Translations under genes and position numbers: made by a program | Shown: piece after piece, positions 1 to 10,351 of the stretch | How the letters are laid out: each line of letters starts with the position of its first letter | Numbering within the stretch: the first letter of the stretch is position 1 | Assembly (NCBI GenBank): GCA_030435675.1 | Contig: CM059625.1 | Coordinates: 62,001-126,000 of the forward strand | DNA from: Steinernema hermaphroditum | Taxonomy: Eukaryota; Nematoda; Chromadorea; Rhabditida; Steinernematidae | Reading direction: 5' to 3' | Length of the DNA: 64,000 bases | The notes under the pieces: generated by a model | What the model saw: the letters and a program-made list of their open reading frames with translations, nothing else | The model's database searches: none | What the model was told of the DNA's origin: nothing

Positions 1-229
1 TCTGAAGTGAGCCAATTCGCGACCGCGGCATCGTTAGTGTCGTCATGACTACGAACAACTCATAGTAACTGCTCTCGACACCCACACGGTCAGCGACGAT
101 CATCAAACAAATGTTTACGCATTTCGCCGAAAATTTGGTTATAAAGACTTTATAGCGATCGTCAATCTTTTAGAGAATATGGAAACAACACAGTTCATCA
201 GTGTGAAATGTGCAAGGAGGCCCGCTTTC
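1..229. other. window edge, no gene seen
   Basis: I see no convincing exon here. It is the 3' flank of the CoA-transferase gene that ends at 230 on the minus strand. Confidence 0.5.
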
Positions 230-2149
230 TTACTGGTTCAGAGAGGCTTGACCCATCGGTTTCAAGTCTGCAGAAATTTTGAATTCGGAGCCTGTATTCT
301 GTACGATATCTTCTACCGTGAGACCTTCTCGAATTTCAATTAACGTTAGGCCTTCAGCTTTGTCGACATCGAATACAGCCTAAAATTTGTTTCGTGAAAA
401 GCATCCTAATTTCACACTGACCATATCTGTAATGATACGCGAAACAACACCTTTGCCCGTTAGCGGCAAGTTACACTTCTTGAGAATTTTGTGCTCTCCT
501 TTCGTAGTATGCTCCATGGTAACGATCACCCGAGATCCTGGTGCGCTCACAAGATCCATAGCGCCGCCCATCCCTTTCACCATTTTCCCGGGGATCATCC
601 AATTTGCCAAATCACCATACTGCGAAACTTGCATTCCTCCAAGAAGCGTGATATCGATGTGGCCTCTGGAAAATTTAAGCATTTTCTTAGAAATTAGGCA
701 ACCTCCTACTAACCCGCGAATCATAGCGAACGACTCATCGCTTCCAAACACAGTTGCTCCTGGAAGCAGAGTGATTGTTTCTTTTCCAGCATTAATGAGA
801 TCTGCGTCCTCTTCTCCTTTACGTGGGTAAGGTCCCTGAATATGATGAATATAGTAAACTGATTTTAACCAGCAAAAGAAGTACCACACCGATAACGCCG
901 TTCTCACTTTGCAGATGTACCGTAATTCCTTTAGGAATGTAGTTAGGACAAAGCGTAGGAATACCAATGCCAAGGTTAGCTATAAATTATAGTACACATT
1001 CTTGGGTACTTGTACCAATCGCATACCATACATGCCGTCACTGAATTCTAGTGCAGCTCGGCGAGCGATAATTTCTCGCGTTTTGGCTGCAGGCGTGGTT
1101 GCAGCTTCCACATGGTCTTTTGCGAACATAAGGCGCTCAATCGGTTTCTTGTAGCTCGGTCCTTTCACTAGTCTGTGACAGAAGATAGAGGGAACATGGA
1201 CCTAAATAAGAGTTTTGCGCGCGACATCATTTCACAATAAATAAACCTCACTCGGGGCGAGTTTACCCACTTCCACAATTTCTTCTACCTCTATAATCGT
1301 GGTCTTCGCCGCTTTACACATTGGAATATTGAAATTTCCAGCAGTTTGTCTAAGTGAAACATTAACAAAAGTGCAAAAACGCGTCGCACCTGAAAACAAC
1401 GTTTCCCAGTGTATCTGCCTTCCATGCTTTAATCAGAGCGTAGTCGCCCCAAATGGCCTCCTCCATAACGTAATCAATGCCGTTGAAGTTTCTTGTTTCC
1501 TTTGCAGCACTCGCTTCTTCTATTTCAGCCTTCGAGCCCTTTTTATACTTGATCGGGGCGCCCCCCTCTTGAATCAATGTGCCGTACCCAGTTGGGGTGA
1601 AGAAAGCAGGGATGCCTGCTCCAGCTGCTCGAATCCGTTCGGCGAGAGTTCCTTGGGGAGTAAACTCTAATTCAAGCTCACCAGCCAAGTACTGTCTTGC
1701 GAACTCAGCATTTTCACCAACGTACGATGAAATCATTTTTTTGATCTGGTTCAAGAGGAGGCGTAAAGATCATGCTAAGTAATTTTTATACCTGTCGCGA
1801 CTGCAGAAGTAAGCCAAGTCCAAAGTTGTCCACGCCGGCATTGTTGCTTACACATGTCAGATTCTTCACGCCGGACTGCACCAGTCCATTGATGAGATTT
1901 TCTGGGATGCCGCACAGACCGAAACCACCGACTAGCAATTTTGACCCATCAGGAATATCTTTCACCGCATCTGTTGCACATTCGTAGATCTTTGCGTCTC
2001 TTCGACTTGTTGTAGAGAATCTATGGGCAGCAAGCAATCGAATGACACTGATCTAAACAGCAAATAGTTACTTCATCACCGTACTTACCTTCGTTCCAAG
2101 TACTTGCCTTCATTCCAAGGCGCCCTGCAGCAGTTTGGGATAGGTTCAT
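230..2149 (-). CDS. succinyl-CoA:3-ketoacid CoA-transferase (SCOT), mitochondrial
   Basis: Mitochondrial matrix enzyme that moves CoA from succinyl-CoA to acetoacetate, allowing ketone bodies to be used. The spliced minus-strand model has nine exons: 2149-2108, 2052-1792, 1745-1390, 1349-1247, 1201-1027, 979-885, 835-714, 665-422 and 379-230. It encodes about 515 aa, close to the roughly 520 aa of animal SCOT. The N-terminus is basic and Ser/Arg-rich ([10 protein letters not shown]), as in a mitochondrial presequence. Domain A carries [14 protein letters not shown]. Domain B carries the active-site glutamate motif [13 protein letters not shown], then [16 protein letters not shown] and [19 protein letters not shown]. 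All exon phases agree. The first exon ([14 protein letters not shown]) is the least certain: joining it needs a GC donor (AAG|GCAAGT at 2107), since exon 2 has no ATG. Intron 8 is only 42 nt. The family assignment is very secure. Confidence 0.95.
2053..2107 (-). other. putative GC-AG intron of the SCOT gene
   Basis: This 55-nt intron would start GCAAGT directly after AAG and end TGTTTAG. Nearby GT donors leave the wrong phase or a stop; the GC donor gives phase 0 into exon 2. Inferred from reading frame only. Confidence 0.5.
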
Positions 2150-2821
2150 TTTAGGTGGTCGCAGTGAATACTGAAGGTAGGAAAAGTTTGCGGTGCGATT
2201 GTCGTGTTTGTGCCGAGCGTACAGCAGTACGGCTACTGAACACAGTAAACACCGTCAATAAGGAGCGGTTATCTGTTGCTGTGATAGAACAGACAACTGT
2301 CTGCTTGCAGTTTATAACAGCTCTCTGTTAGATCAAGGTTCGACAACTAGAGAAAACTACCACAATGCAGACATTTGCTGCAACACACTGCTGTGTGATA
2401 TGAACACGACACCAACTTTGTGATGTGAGAACGAGACAACATCCGCTTGCATAACCTGTTTTATCACGAAATGTTCATGGGAAGAAATTTGTAATTGCGC
2501 TTGACTAATAACCGTTCTGCTTTGCATATTCAATTATTAGAGCGCGTTGAAAAATGAAAACAGCGAAGATGCCAAACTCCACCGCAAACGATTGATAAAA
2601 CTACTGATTACCGATCGGAGGCGCTCAGCGACATAGGAAAACCAGTTCGATTTCGATGAAAGCAGTCCATTTCAAAGATAATGTCAAGAAAAACAGCAAA
2701 ATCCTTCACCCTGCTGATAACCCATAATGTGCTCTTCCTACGTTATATTGTTCTTTGGAATTTATATAAAGTTCTAACATTCGGTTATGGAAAATGAAAT
2801 TCCGACCTCATCGACAACTAA
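2150..2821. other. intergenic, no gene seen
   Basis: AT-rich sequence upstream of the SCOT start and downstream of the truncated RTE element. I see no coding segment or clear repeat. The SCOT promoter should lie in its left part. Confidence 0.4.
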
Positions 2822-2829
2822 TGATTTAT
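2822..2829. repeat. possible target-site duplication, left copy
   Basis: TGATTTAT occurs at 2822-2829 and again at 4677-4684, just outside the two ends of the RTE homology. Eight bases can match by chance, so this is tentative. Confidence 0.3.
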
Positions 2830-4676
2830 CATCAGAAGCTTGAAGAGGCGCCGTTTCCACTTCATCATCACCGACTGAGACGTCAGGAACTGTTGATACT
2901 GGCGGAAAACGTTCAATCCACTTCGGATTCTGCGGCTGATCTCGTTGCTGTGATCCCTCGTAAGTCTGACTTCTTGCCCAAGGTAGATGAAAGCTTCAAC
3001 TTGTTCCAGGGCTTCACCATCTAGTTCGATCGTCGTTTCTTCCGTCGCGAGGATCTTCGTTTTCACGCTGTTTATCTTCAGTCCACTTTTGTATGCTCTT
3101 TCCTTTAGTTCGTTCATCATTTGTTGTAGTTCAGCTTCTGAAGATGCGACCACTGCGAGAACGTCTGCGAAACGCAGGTTGGAGAGCTTCTGGCCGCTGA
3201 TATTTACGCCGAGTTCTGTCCAGTCCAGCTCGCGAAAGACTTCTTCAAGCACCGCCGTGAAGAACTTCGGATTGATCGTGTCACCTTGCCGAACCCCTCG
3301 CTGGATGTTTATTGGCACTCGTTCTTCTCCAAGGCGAATGTGAGACGAGGCCTGCGAGTAGATGTTCTGCAGTAAGTTGACGATTTGAACTGGAACTGCT
3401 TGTCGTACAGCTGCCTTCCAGATTGCGTTTACTTCTACGGAGTCGAATGCCTTTTCGAAGTCAACGAAGGCGACGAATAACGACATCCGGTACTCTCGCG
3501 TCTTCTCCAGCAGTTCGTTGATGGCGTGCAGATTGTCGATTGCGGTTGGTTGGTTACGCGGCGTCCAACGTAAACTCAATCCGTTTCACTAAGACCTTCG
3601 TCAATAATTTGTAGATGACGGAGAGCAGCGACATCGGTCTGTAGTTCTTGACCAGGAGCGGGTCTCCCTTCTTGAATAGAAGTATCGTCGACGAATCGGT
3701 CATCTTTTCTGTGACTTGGCAGTTCCGCAGGCACCAGTTGAAGATTTTGGTCAGAGGACGGAGGAAAACGTTCTTGCCGGTCTTCAACATCTCCACCATA
3801 ACTGCGTCTTCTCCTGGGCTTTTTCCGGTATGCATCTTTTTCAGAGCTTCTTCTATTTCACATTTCAGGAACTCCGGGCACTCATCTGTCGTTATTGGCG
3901 CTTCATACTCGACGTTCACCGTGGAGGCATAGAGGTCTTCGTAGAAGTTGCTTACAGCTCGGTGTAGTTCTGTCGTCGTTGAGCAGAGATGGCCATCTTC
4001 ATCGCGCAGTTGAATGATCCGCCTTCTTCCTGTTGCGGCTTCGTCACGTATCTTCCGAAGACCTCTCGCGTTCTGCACTGCTGCTTCAACCAGTTGACGA
4101 TGGTAATCGTTCATATCGTTGCGCACTTCACGTCGAACCATCTTGTTCAGCTCCGTGAAGGCGATCCGTTCTTCAACGGTTTCCTGGTGCTTCCGCATCT
4201 CGTGTCGTTGTCCGAGAAGATCGACGGTGTTCGGCTTCAGTCGCCTCTTCTTCTCGGCAGGGTCTTCGGCGAACTCAGCGGTTTCCTGGATGTACTTCAC
4301 CAGATCGGCGTATCCATTTTGCGTCTCGGATTCGATCACAGGTGGGTTTGCAGTTAGCGCCATTTGGAAGAGTTCTCGGTTTAAGCGTTTCCTTGTCTTT
4401 GGCTGTTGCTGTTCCCTTCTGACTGTCGAGCTCGGATGCTGGATCACTGCTCGTACAATACGGTGGTCGGAGCCGACGTTGTTTGATCCCAGGACGGTTG
4501 AATTGCAAAACTGGATGGAGCGTGGTGCAAGAACATAGTCAATGCAGTTCTTCGTCATTCTGTTCCGTGCAATCCACGTCCATTTGCGTCCTGATCGGGT
4601 AGAAAGAGTTGACCGACCGCAAACCGAAGTCTTCGCAGAAGTCTACCAGAAGTTGTCCTCGGGCGTTTCACACTGT
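2830..4676 (-). mobile_element. truncated, frameshifted RTE-clade non-LTR retrotransposon
   Basis: Remnant of an RTE LINE read on the minus strand. The oldest recognisable part (about 4667-4560, frame-disrupted) matches the endonuclease region RGQ.L.DFCE. An open stretch at 4558-3554 carries the end of the endonuclease (CIDYVLA, SDHRIVRAVI), the linker, and reverse-transcriptase block 1 (LLFKKGDPLLVKNYRPMSLL). A frameshift near 3580 precedes 3579-2818 with FVDFEKAFDS and RGVRQGDTINPKFF. The catalytic FADD box reads FADVLAVVA, so an essential Asp is lost. Homology stops at RRLFKLL, so the C-terminal region and 3' UTR are missing as well as the 5' end. It is clearly related to the element at 54173-57072 but substantially diverged. 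It cannot encode active protein. Confidence 0.9.
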
Positions 4677-4684
4677 TGATTTAT
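4677..4684. repeat. possible target-site duplication, right copy
   Basis: Second copy of TGATTTAT flanking the truncated RTE remnant; see the left copy at 2822-2829. Confidence 0.3.
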
Positions 4685-5662
4685 AAACGTAATATCACTC
4701 GGTCAAATAGAACGACCTCACTTTTCAGTTGACACACAGTAAACAGTGGGATACTGGTAAAAGTGGCAACTTTTCGGAAGGAGAAAGTTTTGTCGCCTTG
4801 CTAAAGAATTCAGTTTCAAAACATACAATTACTCGGTGAACTTCCTCAACATTTCTTGCCACTAATGTTGGTATGGTTTGGTTGCCCAAAGCGGCCATGT
4901 GTTGGTACACTAACAGGCAGCAATATCAAAAACGAAGGCTCACACAGAACTTTCTGCGAAAATGGCTAACAAGAAGAATGGAGCAGATAGTTCGTACCTA
5001 TTAGCACGTACTATAGAAAAAGCAATTTCCGAAAATATACATGCAGCATTCTAACCTAATTAGACATCCTAAAGATACGAAAAACTGGCATTTGTTACCG
5101 GCATTGAATATTTTGGCTGAGTGCAGATCGCAGAAACGTGCCTATGCTCACCGTACCTGCTGTTTGCTAGTACGTTATTCTAGATGTGGTATTGGCTTAC
5201 TTTTCCAGCTGTATTTCAATATTGTTTTTGCTTTTTCATTCTTGTCTTCCTTATTTAGCCCATCCAACAGCAGTCGCACAATTCTATATGACCTATACGG
5301 GGCGAGCTATGGTAGTTTGCACTCTCTTTTCATGTGTTTATGCGAATATTGGGGATCTGGACACATCACTTTCAAATACTGACGCGCTCAGAGTTTCGAA
5401 AGATATTTCAAGCTGTGTAATAAAGGACGTCGACGATCGTGCGGGCCTCCACTCCGCTGGCCAGTTACACCTCCTCCTCCACACTTTTGTTATTACATCT
5501 GGAAGGCCACATATCCTGAGCCTGTTCCGTTCACTCTTTGCGCTACTCTCTTCCTCTGCTTCAATTGATAGGGAAATCAAATCGATGTTCCTCACATCGT
5601 AGATACACCGTACCTATCTTCCTGTACGCGAAATACAGCTTGTGAGGTGATTTGTTTCAGAA
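4685..5662. other. intergenic, no gene seen
   Basis: Only short random-looking open frames occur; none carries a recognisable domain or consistent splice sites. The last bases (TTTGTTTCAG at 5651-5660) form the acceptor before the next start codon. Confidence 0.4.
5651..5662 (+). promoter_or_regulatory. probable spliced-leader trans-splice acceptor
   Basis: TTTGTTTCAG lies two bases before the ATG at 5663 and has no matching upstream exon. This is the usual layout for nematode trans-splicing. Confidence 0.6.
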
Positions 5663-7057
5663 ATGTCTGAAGAAGGATTTTGGTTATTCGAAGGGATAGA
5701 AGAAGAGCCATATGGCTTGTTACCTCTTGTCAATCTTTCCGCAAAAGGTGGACCAACTTCCACCAAGCAGGTTGAACGCATTGGGTCATACCAATGGTAT
5801 CTGAACGACGACACGCCAACTATCTTGGTATGTTTTTGAACATGTGCTGGTTCTATGACAACTGACCTGGCGTAGTATGAATTGAAAATAACGCATTTTT
5901 TTTTAATTACTTCCATTTGTTTTTAGGTGCCAGGTAATCCAACTGAGTCATTTTACTGGCCAGGAGGAAGACTTCCCCAAGATCACGGAGTGCTAATCTA
6001 CGATGTGAATCATATGAAAGTTCCGAACGGCTCTTTGGATACGGCTATTCTTGCAGCAAAACACTTAACTGAGAAAACAAAAAAGCCTATTGATTTCAAC
6101 GAATATGACTTCATCACCGATGCGGTTAACCTTCAAAAGCTTTTTGCATTTGCACAGGAAGCCGGCGACGGATTATTCCGAATTGATTGTGAGCGAGTCG
6201 GGAAAACAGTTCTCCTTTCTCGGTAAATTTTTCTATGAAGCAAATGCTTTGAAAGCGTGTATTAGAATGGAAGCATCGGATTTGATGGAAATTGCCCACG
6301 TCACCTTCGATCAAGCGCTTAAGAGGAAAATGACTAAATCGCGTAGCAAACACTCGATAGGCCCACACTTCCAGCTTGTGAGCTATAAATTTGGAAATTT
6401 CAAAATGCTTGTCCGCTATGAAGTTGATTGTGCCGATTATACTGCTGCAAAGGCAGCACCAGTGGATGTGGAGGCGCACGATGGACCACTCGGAGACAAG
6501 AAGACATTCGAAGAAAATCCGAACATCTCATTCGTTGAGCATGGCAACTCGCCGAAATATGTCCCAATACAGCTCTTGACAACTTATCCGCAAGGAGCAG
6601 GCTTTCCATTCTTTACGTGGGCGCAGATGTTCTTTACGAACGCTGATCAAGTAGGAATTTAAAACATTGACTATTCACCTTTTCACCTTTAGGAAATTGT
6701 TGGATGGTTTAAAGGGAATGGAGACTTCGGAAAGCCTTCCTTTTATACCCTCCAGGACATTTCAAAACTGATGAAGCCGCTACCATATGTCGTCCTCAGC
6801 AAGGTTTGTCAAATAGAAAAACCCGAAGACAAATGTGTAAAATTCAGGTTCATGATTGCTTGAACAAAGTCAAGATGTTCCTGATGAAAAACGACTCCGC
6901 CTTCCGTTGCGCGCTCATCTGGAAAGGAAAGAATCATCTGGAAATATATGCAAAGGATCCATCTTGCAGTGGAGCCGTGAGTCCTGGCGTTAAATCGTAT
7001 TTGGATACGGTGTGCAAAGAACCTGTTGAAAACGGTGAAGGGCCAAGTGAAGAATAG
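5663..7057 (+). CDS. DXO/RAI1 (Dom-3)-like decapping nuclease family protein
   Basis: Five exons (5663-5827, 5927-6222, 6266-6650, 6693-6803, 6848-7057) encode 388 aa with consistent phases and introns of 40-100 nt. I relate it to the DXO/RAI1/Dom-3 family, which removes incomplete or non-canonical 5' caps from RNA. Support comes from the block LVRYEVDCAD (about residues 202-211), matching the metal-binding E-x-D of motif III, and from FTWAQMFF...EIVGWF, matching motif V (WxQSFL..PxIVxGF). The opening IGSYQW...TPTILVPG resembles divergent fungal and nematode members, some of which are misannotated as prenyl synthases. The expected motif IV (E-L-K) appears as IQLL, and motif II FE appears as FD, so catalysis may be lost. 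No signal peptide or membrane segment is visible. The gene model is strong; the family call rests on remembered motifs. Confidence 0.7.
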
Positions 7058-7388
7058 CGATTAGTTCTTGGAAGGAAGAGCGTGGTGCTATAAGTTGATT
7101 TAATTTGTGCATGTTATTTGATTAAATTATTCTCTGTGTTAATGTTAATGAACAATGGCGGTGCTCTTTCAGCGCGACTTGTGATCTTCCTGCTTTTCCA
7201 TCTGAACTGGGTATGCGCGGGGTGGGGTTCCCGTGAATCGTGATGAACTTTTTGTAAACTAAAAACGAGTTCTAATTAGAAGATTTGTCCGGCTGCATGG
7301 TCGCCCATATTAAGGTATCAACGCCAGCTCGTTTCTACTGGGTGTACATAGCACTCTTCTGCTTCTGTCTTTCCTTCAGCTTTTCCAT
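7058..7388. other. intergenic between the DXO-like and DOMON genes
   Basis: No coding segment seen. It holds the 3' UTR of the DXO-like gene and the presumed promoter of the DOMON gene. Confidence 0.4.
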
Positions 7389-8249
7389 ATGGCTGCTAGT
7401 GTGGATTTTAGAACACGATTAATTGTTGTTCTCCTTCAGGTAGTATTGCTTTGATACCATATTTAAGAATTTTCAATAATCAGTTCGGTTTTTAGGTGTC
7501 GGTAATTGCCGCAGTTCAAAATATTGCCGACGATATAAAGTGCGGAACGGAGTTTGGATGTTGGAGCATGCCGAAAGGGTGCAAATCAACTAGTTGTCAC
7601 GGTTTTCTTAAATGGACATTTAACGGAACAATTCTAAAACTTGAAATGCAGGGAAAGGATCCTGCTAATTTCGAAAGTGGTCGATATATTGCTACTGGTT
7701 TTTCTACTGACGAAGCAATGGTGACTAGAAATTTCGAGACATTTGAACGATATTTAGGGAGATGATACTGTCATTGAATGCGTATTTCATGCAGATGGAA
7801 CAGGCACTACGTATATATCTTATAATGGTCCGTCTTTTAACACCCAATTATTTGATGTACGTTTTCTCATATAGAGCGACGATTTTTGGTTTATTTCAGG
7901 CCACTCGTAAAATGCTAAGGCCCAGGACTGCCCTACTTAAGGACGGATATATGATCTGCCAAGTCGATATTGACTTAACGAAACGTGATAACCTTGTAGA
8001 AAGCGAGAAAAAACACGTGCTTGACATAAAAGAACATTCATGGATTCTTCAATTTGCCCGTGGTTTGGCTGACCCTGAAAGTAGGTTTTAAGATTATTCT
8101 GCAATGGACTTGATATTTAAGCCGGTAAGAAAGCTATTCATTCCCTGGGAGAAGACGATCTATATCCATGGACTACAGGTGAAGAAGTCGCCATATGCAG
8201 GAACTGTGCACGAAAGTTTACAGTTGTTAAAAATATGCAGCAGTTTTAG
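7389..8249 (+). CDS. secreted DOMON-domain protein
   Basis: Five exons (7389-7439, 7496-7720, 7758-7856, 7900-8080, 8122-8249) encode 227 aa. The third intron is 43 nt and the second only 37 nt. The first ~24 residues form a signal peptide (basic RTR, then IVVLLQVSVIAAV). From about residue 45 the chain matches a DOMON domain: KWTFNGTILKLEMQGK, RYIATGFSTDEAMGDDTV, then an acidic/Gly strand and SYNGPSFNTQLF. DOMON folds bind haem or sugars in extracellular or redox proteins, and nematodes carry many single-domain secreted members of unknown role. No C-terminal membrane segment is seen, so it is probably soluble and secreted. The substrate cannot be inferred. It is convergent with the Ly6-like gene. 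Confidence 0.85.
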
Positions 8250-8504
8250 TTAAAAATATGTCGCAGTTTCGGAAAGTATATTTGCGTGTTTTCTAATTTT
8301 TTACTACGTTCGTGTGGAATGTTTTGAGGGGCACGGGGTAGTGCAAGTGTGCTGGCACTCGTAATTCCGCCCCTAAAGATCATGCTCCCAAAATTTCATC
8401 CAAAACGCACAACGCAGCCTAAACAACGACGAAAAAAACAAAAAACATAAATACAACTTCGCGGATATATATTTATCATTCTATTGTTTACGCACGCTCC
8501 AACT

Positions 8505-9130
8505 TTAAGTCGTGGCATAGTACATCAAACCAACAAGTATCCAAATATTCAGAGATAGAGAACTTATATGATTGCAAAGATCGTCTTCACAGAAGCAAAT
8601 AACGTTCCTGTTAGTGTCCACGAAGTTTTGCACCATTTCATCCGCAAAACAGTGTCCTGACATTTGAGGACGATACGGACGTGGGTGATGCCACATTTCA
8701 CTCCAGCATTCCCGATAGACAAATGAATCTCCTGCACGAAGTAAGGTAGGATGTGTTCGACATGGTAACATACCGTTATGGTAGCCGCGGAATTTCACAC
8801 ATGCCCCAGGTTGTTTCTTTGTATTCGGGCAGACGTGTATAGCAGCTCCCATAAACGTTGGATTGGTCGATATAGACGTGTCCGCACAGGAATCAACTAC
8901 TCGGGGAATTTTCATGCCACCCTTCATGAATTGGAGCTATCTTCAATCAAACGGATTTACCTCGATCAGCACATCGATGAGTTTCGTCATGTTCTCCATA
9001 GATCGCTGTGGTGGAATTCCATTAGATCTCAGCGACGATCGGCCCCGATCGTTTTTAGCAAAGCAAGAGTAGCACGCAACTTCGCCCTTGATCCTGCTTC
9101 TGTAAATTTGGTCTGGCGCCTTTGCGACAG
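8505..9130 (-). CDS. Ly6/uPAR-like cysteine-rich protein, probably GPI-anchored (5' end unresolved)
   Basis: Two or three exons are visible on the minus strand: about 9130-8958, then 8918 down to the stop at 8505. Features are an N-terminal ACYSCF pair, a series of spaced cysteines, the C-terminal Ly6 signature CFCEDDLCN, and a hydrophobic tail (LNIWILVGLMYYATT) suitable for GPI attachment. These fit three-finger Ly6 proteins, extracellular ligands or receptor modulators. The intron after LIDVLIE is 39 nt. A second 42-nt stretch (GTATGTTACC...CGTGCAG) has good splice sites but stays in frame, so it may be an optional intron. A signal peptide is expected upstream; codons for FWICLLIAS end at 9180 and splice in frame, but I find no ATG in front. 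The start is therefore open. Confidence 0.7.
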
Positions 9131-9180
9131 CTGAAAGACGCAATTAGATAGAATCTACGAAAGCCTGTGTGATCGTTACA

Positions 9181-10031
9181 TGCAATCAAGAGGCAAATCC
9201 AAAATGCATCATCCGCGTGAGGCGGTAAATGTTAAAACTTGCGGATCTGCAGAACTCTGGGGATTAAGTTTGACTTAGCGACTTTGCAACAATAACATTT
9301 TACAATTGATCGAGTACATTGAAAAGAAATATTCCTTTATGCCGATTACCCAGTGTAACAACGTCGGTTAGGTCCCATTGTCTATCAAATAAAATGTTCG
9401 ACCTCGGACTGCTAAATTGAATAAGCGGCGAATGGAGAAACGAGCCACGCATTTGCAATCTAGTTACTGCTGTGATACTACTGTATTGTTGCGCTTTTTA
9501 GGGTGACCAATTTACTATCTAAAAAAACGACTGCGCAATGCAAAAGGTATTGGTTTAGTTTTCAATAAACCGGCATATATTTCGTGTTAAATGGCTATGT
9601 GATAACATTTTACATACCATTACCGAGCAGAAGCAGGAACAGAGTTGAACATGTAACAGGAGCGTTTACGGAATGAATTTGTCTTTGCATCGACAAGGCA
9701 AACAAGTTGTTTCGATATATAGCAGAAGACAGTGGGCTCTTGAAGAGCAACTGGTAACCTCCACGTATAACTGAACGATTAAGGTATTATGAATAAGAAA
9801 CTGTATAAACAAAAAGCGCCGTTATAATATGACACCTTCCTGGAAGAGGCACCTGTCTCTAACTTATTTTGAAAGCAACAGCCTACTGTGGCGCGCTTTT
9901 CTTTCAACAACAATCGGCAACAGCAAGGATGTTCGCTAAGAAAAGATCTTCGACGACAGAAGTTTCTATCGCTCGCTCTCAGGAGGCGCCGCCCCTAGAG
10001 AAGTGGAAGAAAGTTATTGGAGTTTTTCTGT
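9181..10031. other. intergenic, no gene seen
   Basis: AT-rich DNA between the Ly6-like gene and the hairpin repeat. The missing first exon of the Ly6-like gene may lie in its left part. Nothing else is recognisable. Confidence 0.4.
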
Positions 10032-10267
10032 TGTACTGTTGGCAAATATCGACTTTCTTCTCAGCTTCTCATCTATGATAAACCAAGTTAAGTTTACAAA
10101 TACCCACATTATATATTTGTTCCAGTGCATACATATGGAGATTACACGCATTGTGCGCATTTGTAATCTCCATATGCTCTGGAACAAATATCTAATGTGT
10201 GTATTTATAAACTTAACTTGGTTTATCATAAATGGGAAGCTCAAAAGAAAGTCGATACAACAGTACA
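10032..10267. repeat. long near-perfect inverted repeat (hairpin / MITE-like)
   Basis: About 236 bp forming one large palindrome. The left arm starts TGTACTGTTG (10032) and the right arm ends CAACAGTACA (10267). The arms of roughly 115 bp match closely (for example TATGATAAACCAAG at 10074 against its complement ending at 10230) with a few mismatches and small gaps. The centre is near 10150. The same sequence makes open frames on both strands at 10003-10290, which are not genes. The structure fits a foldback or miniature inverted-repeat element; no target duplication was obvious. Confidence 0.85.
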
Positions 10268-10351
10268 TAGTTGAGCGAATAATACGATGAGCCTCTTAAG
10301 TGTTTATTATTCTTGTCAGGTAAAGTAAAATAGTACAAGCACAACGCATTG

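Noticed and set aside
8918..8957. Apparent 24-nt intron in the Ly6-like gene
   Set aside because: A 39-nt intron with a later acceptor is also in phase and more plausible in size.
10003..10290. Open frames of 84-95 codons on both strands
   Set aside because: They are produced by the palindrome at 10032-10267; both translations are near copies of each other.
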